NCBI GenBank assembly: GCA_963969495.1
Contig: OZ018323.1
Location: 70,838,920 to 70,902,919 of the forward strand
DNA length: 64,000 nucleotides
Direction: 5' to 3'
From: Ceratothoa steindachneri
Lineage: Eukaryota; Arthropoda; Malacostraca; Isopoda; Cymothoidae
This document shows, in pieces, positions 56,780-64,000 of this stretch (positions are counted from its first letter, which is position 1; every line of letters starts with the position of its first letter). The translations under genes and the position numbers were made by a program. A model generated the notes under the pieces. That model did not search any database. It was not told the DNA's origin and saw nothing but the letters and a program-made list of their open reading frames with translations.

Positions 56780-57806
56780 GAGACAGGTAGTGTTACACCT
56801 ACATGCGCGGATATAGAGAAAACCGCGGTGATAACGGCGTTCGGATTATGGGAGTACGTGAAGCTTCCAGTCGGCCTCTGGAATGCAAGTTGCACATTCC
56901 AACAACACATGTATAACCTGTTTCGGGAAATAGGGTTCGTTTATGTATACTTAGACGACATCCTGATATTGTTGGACAATTTGGACGACCCCTTGAGGCA
57001 TTCGGACCATATACAAAATCCTGTTAAAAAATGCTCTGAGGATTTTCCTGGAGAAATGCGAGCTGGTAAAGGAAGGAATCATTTTTTTAGAGCGTCACAT
57101 TTCGGTTGAAAAATTTGCCCACCGGACAAAAAAAATTAAGGAAATTGGAGACATGCCCTTACCAAAGGACTAGAAGGAACTACGACGATATTTGGGCATG
57201 TTGTGATACTACCGAAGGATGTTTCCTAATTTTTCCTTAATTGCAGGCCTGTTGACGGAGCTTGCACGCCTGACACCTAATGTTCGTGAGCTAGAATGGA
57301 ACGAGGAGGCATGAGGAGAATTTGAGAATACTAAATCGGCTTTAATCAACTCCGTTAAACCCTGCCACACATTGCCCAATGATTCGAAAAAGCAGCTGGT
57401 AAAGGAGTGCTCCCAATACGCGGCAGGTGCTGCCCTGCACCAAATTGTAAACGGATTGCCACGACCGGTGACATTCTTTTAGAGCAAACTAAACTAGAGA
57501 AAGTAAGCATACCACGCCTACGAGAGAGAGCTCCTACCGGCGTATCTTGCTGTTATCCACTTCATGCACATGATTGAAGGTCTCCATGGTACCTTGTGCA
57601 TTGATCACAAACCATTTGTATCGGCTTTTTCGTCGCCATTAAATGCAAAAACGGACAGACAGCAACGCCATTTGATGGCTATTTTGGAGTGTATCAGCGA
57701 CATCACCTACGTGCCTGGTAAAGACAACGTCTTCAATGAATGGCAATCGACGAACGTCTATTCGGTTCAAGTTTACTCATTTGACCTCCAAGCTTTGATG
57801 GCATAA
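56780..57806 (+). pseudogene. CsRn1-like reverse transcriptase and RNase H, 5' truncated
   Basis: Resumes the host element right after the inserted LTR. VTPTCADIEKTAVITAFGLW (56789) then KLPVGLWNASCTFQQHM, and the catalytic box VYLDDILIL (about 56946) is intact. A shift near 57040 leads to LERHISVEKFAH, KELRRYLGM and YYRRMFPNFSLIAGLL. RNase H: QYAAGAALHQIVNG (the usual Asp-containing TDAS before it reads KECS), RELLPAYLAVIHFMHMIEG, LCIDHKPFVSAF (57597) and ITYVPGKDNVFNEW (57708). The first third of RT is missing at the insertion point. Stops in several places. Confidence 0.88.
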
Positions 57807-58760
57807 TTTTTCACCTCCTGAAGTCAAGGCATCACTTCGTCTTATCAAATCTCGATAGTTCTGGCCTAATAGGCACAGAGATATTCGCTCCTGGACAAGT
57901 GAGTGCCTCTCAGTCGCAATACGAAAACCCCGATCCTGCCCATTGATATTCCATCTTCAAGGTTCCAAAGAGTGCATATTGATATAGTTGGATCACTTTC
58001 ACCTTGCTCACTGCCTGGACAATCCTATCCGTCACACAATCGTTATTTACTATCGTGCATCGACCGTGCTACAAGATGGATTAAAGCAATACCAATTTCG
58101 GATATAAATGCCTCAACGGTCGCGTTGGCTTTCTTAGAGGGGTGGATTTCCAAATTTTGAGTCCCGCTTTACGTAATGACCAACAGAGGCACCAAATTCG
58201 CATCCGAGCTATTCAAGAAACTGTCTGCACTTGTGTGCTCTCATCTTCTCATCACCATGGGGTACCGCCCGTCCACGAACGAAATGGCGGAAAGGGCACA
58301 CATGACTTTGAAGTGCTCTATAATGGTTAGTTGACAAAGCTGGCTGAAGGCATCTTCAATTATCCTTTTGGACATTCGCTACTTGCCTAATGACTCGGGA
58401 TTTTCACGGCAGTCACGGGAACTACACTTCTGTTTCCGAGACCCTTAGTTTCGTTAAAAGTTTTTTAAAGAATTAGCCTAAACCATGTCACAAGTCGATT
58501 TTACACTGGCATCGTAGGGCACCTGCACTCGGTGGCCAAGCCTTTCGTACCTAAAGATCTTCGTTAGGTGACTCATGTGTGGGTCCGAATAGACCGCATT
58601 CGCAAACTGCTGGAAGCGTCATATGCTGGCCCTTTCCCAGTGATCGAGCGCGACGGCAAGGTTTACAAATTAGAATTCCCTGATGGCAAGAGGGACACTG
58701 TCTCAATGGACATACTAAAACCGGCGAGGCTTCCTCCCTCATATAGTGATAACGTGCCAG
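57807..58760 (+). pseudogene. CsRn1-like integrase, broken
   Basis: A fragment of the zinc-binding domain (RDIRSWTSECLS, about 57878) leads to the core: RFQRVHIDIVGSLSP (first Asp, 57961), YLLSCIDRATRWIKAIPISD, TVALAFLEGWISKF, and after a shift the second motif, MTNRGTKF (about 58177), in which Asn replaces the catalytic Asp. GYRPSTNEMAERAHMTLK (58258) keeps the Glu region. The C-terminal domain THVWVRIDRIRKLLEASYAG, PFPVIERDG, TVSMDILKPARLP (58568-58740) is open and complete. Inactive through the Asp loss and frameshifts. Confidence 0.88.
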
Positions 58761-59345
58761 GTAATCAGCAACGATCAGGAGTCACGCAGATAACAGAAGG
58801 AGGCCCGGTTGCACTTCACCTCTTGTAGTGCATATGGCAAAAGACAATGATGCCAAAGGAAGTCGACGAGACACCTTTACAGGAACCGGAGAGAATAACG
58901 GCAAGCCACACGTTTTCACGCGCTCCAGGCGACAAGTCACGTTTGCAGGAAACTCGTTATTCATATATTTTTGTATCTCATTGTAGTCATTATATTGCAG
59001 CGGCGTATTATAATGAAAGAATAGGAGGCCTAAATATAAACACGCCTCATTACTCTATAGCTTTCTTGCGTGTCGAAACTATGTATATATGTACTGTGTC
59101 ACAAATATAGCTTTGTATATTAGTAGAAAAAAGGATGAGATCCAATTGTAAGAGAAAATATATATATATATATATTGTGTATTATATGGCAGAACATAGC
59201 ATAATGAATCGGCCCGTTTTGTTGAGTACCGATGTATGTGCGTACGAATACCAATGCCCTGTATGAAGTTGGTAATTAATATGTATCTATCTATTTATTT
59301 ATAATGCGAATTTCTCACTTAATCCATAATTGGTAAGGGAGACTT
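58761..59345 (+). other. 3' non-coding region of the CsRn1-like element
   Basis: No domain recognised. (TA)n at about 59157-59174. Purine-rich TAAGGGAGACTT (59333-59345), directly before the 3' LTR, is a likely polypurine tract. Confidence 0.5.
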
Positions 59346-59937
59346 TGTGGTACTTATGTTGTAAAATAAGTAGGCCTGTGGCACCCAAATCGCAGGATTT
59401 AATAGGCCTAGCGAGGAGCTCCACGAATGGACAGTCGGTGGATCCACCAAATCCTAAAAATGGCTATTTGTGTGAATTAAAGGAATAATATACCACGTGA
59501 AATAAATAAAGAACCAAAAAGGATTAGAAAAAGAAAAGATATATATCAAATTGTACATCTAGCAAATAAATATAAAGCAACTGGTTCTTCTAAGTCACGC
59601 GGAAACACACGAATATGCGCAAGCTGGAAACAGCTATCAAAGTTCACCACGTGAACAAATACGAGTCTCGCACACGCACATACATACGCGTGCTAAGAAT
59701 AATTATCAGCCAAAGAGGTCACAACGGGAGAGAACAGGCAATCTGAACAAATACAAGCTTTGACCAGCAAAATTTCACAATGAACTGTAAGAGACAAGCG
59801 ATTCCCTATAATTAAGATTAATCTGAGACATTGGAAATATGTAGGTACAACACGTACACATAGCTATCAGAACTCCGCCCGAGGGGTGGAAATGACGAAC
59901 CAATTTGATCCCTGGGTCCGCTCCACGTAGACGGCAC

Positions 59938-60022
<85 letters not shown>

Positions 60023-60449
60023 AGAGACAGACATTCAGTTCAGCATTTATTTCATTCGATCTTTAAGTCAAAATTTAGTAGTCAAGATCAGTCAACTAGC
60101 ATCTGCCAATCAGAGAATCAATCAGTTCCGTAATAGCGTTACGAAACCCAGTTAACCCCTCTAAATCCTGCCGCCTTTAGACTCGATACCTTCTGTAAAA
60201 CAGAAGCCTACATCACTGACTGCAAAGAACTCGAGACGTTAGCTCCATTCCTTTTGGTAAGCCAATTTAAGAATAAAGTTATTTTCTTCTGCCGCGTCCT
60301 TTCGAAGTCCTTTTCTAGCCCCGATCACAAAGGCAGCTTCGCTAAGCCCAGCTAACGCATAATCGCTGCTGTGAAATTATAAGGACTATAAGGAGTCGGA
60401 ACGAATTCAACAGAAGCTTAAAGTAGACCCACTGCTTTATGTCCTCGTT
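59346..60449 (+). repeat. 3' LTR of the CsRn1-like element, truncated
   Basis: Begins TGTGGTACTT and matches 42438-43451 of the left LTR. It carries about 210 bp absent from the left copy (59660-59860) and keeps AAGAATAAAGTT (polyadenylation signal; mutated in the left LTR). Homology ends at GTCCTCGTT (60449), after which T-rich and (ATT)n sequence follows, so about 175 bp of the LTR end is missing. Confidence 0.85.
59940..60019. repeat. (TA)n-(GA)n compound microsatellite in the right LTR
   Basis: About 25 TA units followed by about 14 AG units. The left LTR has only a short ATATATATAGAGAG tract at the same place (about 43006-43021). Confidence 0.95.
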
Positions 60450-60454
60450 TTTTT

Positions 60455-60475
60455 TTGTATTATTATTATTATTAC

Positions 60476-60506
<31 letters not shown>

Positions 60507-60507
60507 A
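60455..60507. repeat. (ATT)n microsatellite
   Basis: About 16 ATT units with one ACT interruption, directly at the broken end of the right LTR. Confidence 0.95.
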
Positions 60508-63500
60508 TATCTTCCATTTTTTTTGTCCTTGTTAATGATTAATAGATTTAATTTTTTAAACTCGCCGTTATTGTGTTTAACTAAAATCTAGAACGGAATA
60601 ATTCAGTGGATTGTCAAGCAGATTCTAACTTTCTTTTTCATCTTCAACTATATTTTACGCAGAGTAGAGTTAGCTATTTAGCCAACTTAACATCCTAAGT
60701 ACTCTGATGTAAAGGTCAGTTGACGACATTGACATAAAAATGCGTTTTTAGATTTGTCAACTAACAGAAAACGCATATATTTTTAAAGTGTTGTTGATTG
60801 ACAACATTATGAGAGAAAAGGTAAGGACAAACTGATAATAAGCAAGTTGGGTAGTTCTGGTAAAAAATGGCATGGAAATCACAGGATACCATGGCTACTG
60901 TCATAAAATACTTAATTTAGTTAAAAAATAATGGAAGAACATCAGACGAATCAGGACTCGTTCAGCCATAGCATTCTGATAGCCTCATGGTTGTTTGAAG
61001 ATCCTTCAGGAAGAAAAGTTGTTTACGAGGCTTACTATTAGAGTAATACGAAGTTTGGGGGCAAGGAGAGCAGTACGGCGTTTTCATCAACGATTTTAGT
61101 ATGGAAATATATATTCCCCTTTTTTAAAAGAAGGAAAGAAGTCAGATTTCTTCATATAGACCCTGGCCAATTTTTTCTCGCAAAAGAAGTTTTAAATGTT
61201 ATTTAGAGCAATGGACGATCGAAGTTTTGGAAAATCTTTTGGGAAATCAATTTAAGAGATTTTATCTCTATCTGGAAAGAAATTTCTGCCATTTTTAGAA
61301 TTTGAAAGATCTAATTTTCTGATATCTACCTAAGAGTAGAATAAAATATACTGTTCAAGAAACTTTGTTTATATTTTGAATCTTATTGACTCCAATTCCT
61401 TTGAGCTTACGAAGTTCAATTTATTAGTTCTCTGTATTCTCGAGGTTTTCCTACTCTGTGTCCTTCTAATTCATTTCTATACACTACACTTAAGCACCAG
61501 TTGTTCCCTTCTCTCTCCTTAATTTAGTGCCATTTTTCCTAAATTATGTGTGAAATTCGTTACAGGAAGGAAAGAAGAAAACTTTAGTAGTTTTCTGTAT
61601 ATATTTTTTTTAAATTCCCCTTTAAGAGCAACATGCAAGCAATCAATTTCATATGTTAACTTTTAATAAGGACATTTTTTAGTAGTTTGGTAGTATTTAT
61701 CTTTTTCTAGATAAAATTCAGTTATTCGGTAGGTTAGAATTTCTATAAAATTAGGTTTTAACCTTTAATAATCGAGCAGAGGCAATTAAAATGCTGAATT
61801 TCATTTAGTATAATGAGCTATCTGTTCAACACTTGAACAATTTTCCTCCATATAAATAAAAGAGCAATCCAAATCAGATATAAAACAGCTATATTGTTTG
61901 TAAAATCGAGGAAGAAGAGTGATTCCGGACCATCAAATCAAAGGTTCGTAGACTGCTCTAGCCCTGTACGAGCATTTGATCTTCCATAAAAAAAATCATT
62001 GCAAAGGATGTAGTTTGGAAGGGATTAGTGAAGTCCGGGCATGATTGCTATTCTGTACCAGACTGTTACTTTTGATGACTTCCATCGAAGAACGAAATTT
62101 TGAAAAGTCGGTCACATCGCTCCAAAGAATAACAATTAGATTAAGTCTTAACATAAAAGACATAAAATCCTCGAAATAGATCGGGGTTTAAAATGATACT
62201 AGCAGTATTTAAATTAAGGGCCTAAGTTTTATTAAGTATCGATAATTAAGACTTCACTCTCGTAATTTTAACCATTTCAATTACTTAGAACTCTAAAATC
62301 ATTTCTAAGTAAATTTACTTAATGAACCATCTCTACAGTTTTCCCTCCATCGATTTCCTTTTTCCAAAGTTTTAATAAAAAAAAGCTCAGTGCAAATTCT
62401 GCCTTTAAGAATCTCAAGTGCTACGCCTTCAACGTTTTCCGTCAAAACTTCGGATTCGTTAGCGTTAATTTGTATAAAGGAAGTTCCCCGGCAGAGGTTA
62501 AAAAAGAACTACACATGACGAACTTGTAAAGAAAATTCGCTCTACAGAAAATACCACCAAGTAATCGGATAGTAGTAGGCTTAAAATTGCTACAGTTTCC
62601 AAACATGTGAACTACATAATTTATAAAATTCAATTCAAGGACCCATTTATCGTAACGGACAATTGCAAAAAAATCTAAATCTTGGTAAGAGTTCTGTGCA
62701 ACGTGTTGTAAAATCGTGGAATCTAAAAGCATCCAAAATAAATCCAACTTCAATAAAAAACAATAATGTAAAGGATAAAAGGTAAGCAGGGTGTATATCG
62801 TTTTTGGATAATTTTTCAGTTGATGTTGTTAATATATGTTCACGGATTAAAAGGATTTTATACTTGAAATTCCATGAAACCCTCATATAATGTGATATTC
62901 CAGTAAATAGTTTGTATCATGAGACATCAAGATTTTCCCAAAAAGTGATGATATCTACAGAATTTTCTTGGAAAATCTCTTTGCCACACAGTCGTTGTCT
63001 CAATCCAGATAATGGGGCACCTTCACATTTAAATATGGACAAATACGTGTTTCTGAATGATTTTGGACTCAGATTTTTACAAAGCATGAGTGATCTCCAA
63101 AAAGATCACACTACAACTCGATGGATTATTCGATTTGTGTGTTGCTGAAAGAGGAAGTTTATGCTGAGCAGCGCGTAAAATTCAATCACCTGAATAAAAA
63201 AGGGAAATGATACAATAATAGCAATAAATTGACATTACTGAGGTAAAAGGAAGCATCTCTGTATGGAAGAAAAGGCGTCGCTGATTATTTTATTAACAAA
63301 AAGGTGATACAATTGATCATTTACTAAAATTCAATCTGTCACTTTGAAGATACAAATTTTATATTATTCTCTTAAAGAAACAACTAACTACACAAAGTGA
63401 CTATTCTGCATAAAAGATTCTTCTAAATATCAACATCATATTGTGCAATCACAAAATAAAAGTCTACCTCTATGTGAATCTAGTGGAGGAAGGTGTAGAG

Positions 63501-64000
63501 CTATGGCAAGATGAGGTTTAGGATGACCCTTAAAACCAATACGCAACCCTCATCCTCATATTTTCGAACACGCAAAGAGATGTCAGATGGAGCACGGACA
63601 ACATTGCTGCGACTCTCACCTGGAGGATTTTGAGCTCTTCTCACCCCCAAACAAGCAATTTACCCTGTTGGCGTCTATGCCAGCAGAAAGATTTGCGGAA
63701 ATATGTCTTCCACACATTTCCACTTTCTCTATCATCACAACTTTCTTAACAGATCTGCACCTACAGACTCTCTGCGTAATACTCACTCGTTGTTATTAAA
63801 TTCGATAAACATTCTTATTTTTAAAGAAAACATGCATAACATGAGAGTAAGTTTAAGCTGACTGTAAACTCATTAACTTAACTTCTCAACTAACCGAGGC
63901 TCTTCACTCTTTATCCCAGAAGTCTGTCCGATTTTGGGGCTGTTACAACTTATTGTTTTAAAACGTTCAAGTGTCGTGAAATTAATACAACCAATTATTT
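60508..64000. other. AT-rich stretch without recognised genes
   Basis: About 3.5 kb. Open frames such as 62442-62753 (-), 62912-63148 (+) and 63587-63799 (+) have no family signature and no exon context. Confidence 0.4.

Overview
This is non-coding, repeat-dominated nuclear DNA of an animal, most likely an arthropod and possibly a crustacean. The basis is an AT-rich background, decayed Tc1/mariner, piggyBac, CR1-like and I/Jockey-like elements, two Ty3/gypsy lineages, and two high-copy protein families that I know from arthropod genomes. The species cannot be fixed from the sequence. I found no convincing host protein-coding gene, tRNA, rRNA or CRISPR array. Essentially every recognisable reading frame is a transposable-element (TE) gene or a broken copy of one.

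Layout. 1-237 is a small tandem duplication. 0.75-5.2 kb is a non-LTR retrotransposon (plus strand; CCHC ORF1, endonuclease-RT ORF2). 5.4-6.1 kb is a mariner remnant (minus). 7.25-8.2 kb is a short Tc1/mariner-class element with terminal inverted repeats and an open catalytic core. 8.5-9.9 kb is a decayed copy of a high-copy arthropod family of unknown function. 11.8-12.2 kb is a non-LTR 3' scrap. 13.1-13.6 kb is a degenerate TAGCC/TAGCA pentamer array followed by a dispersed repeat that recurs at 25.7 kb. 15.8-17.7 kb (minus) is a second unnamed high-copy family. 19.8-21.5 kb (minus), 27.6-28.0 kb (plus) and 33.7-34.3 kb (plus) are Tc1-like remnants. 28.1-33.1 kb (minus) is a nearly full-length CR1-like non-LTR element lying between GA-rich runs.

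38-42 kb holds an LTR-like or promoter-like segment and a cluster of foldback/tandem repeats. One unit of that cluster is interrupted by a 168-bp MITE whose empty site is still visible in a neighbouring unit.

42.4-60.4 kb is one nested structure. A CsRn1-like Ty3/gypsy element (plus) has LTRs at both ends. Its gag is split by a piggyBac element at a TTAA. Its protease-to-RT interval is split by a minus-strand gypsy element whose gene order is gag-PR-IN-RT-RNaseH, the unusual Gmr1-type order. A mariner sits in turn inside that element. 60.5-64 kb is AT-rich DNA in which I recognise nothing.

The genes do not form a functional pathway. The window records successive insertions followed by decay: frameshifts, stops, deletion or substitution of catalytic residues, and microsatellite growth inside element copies.
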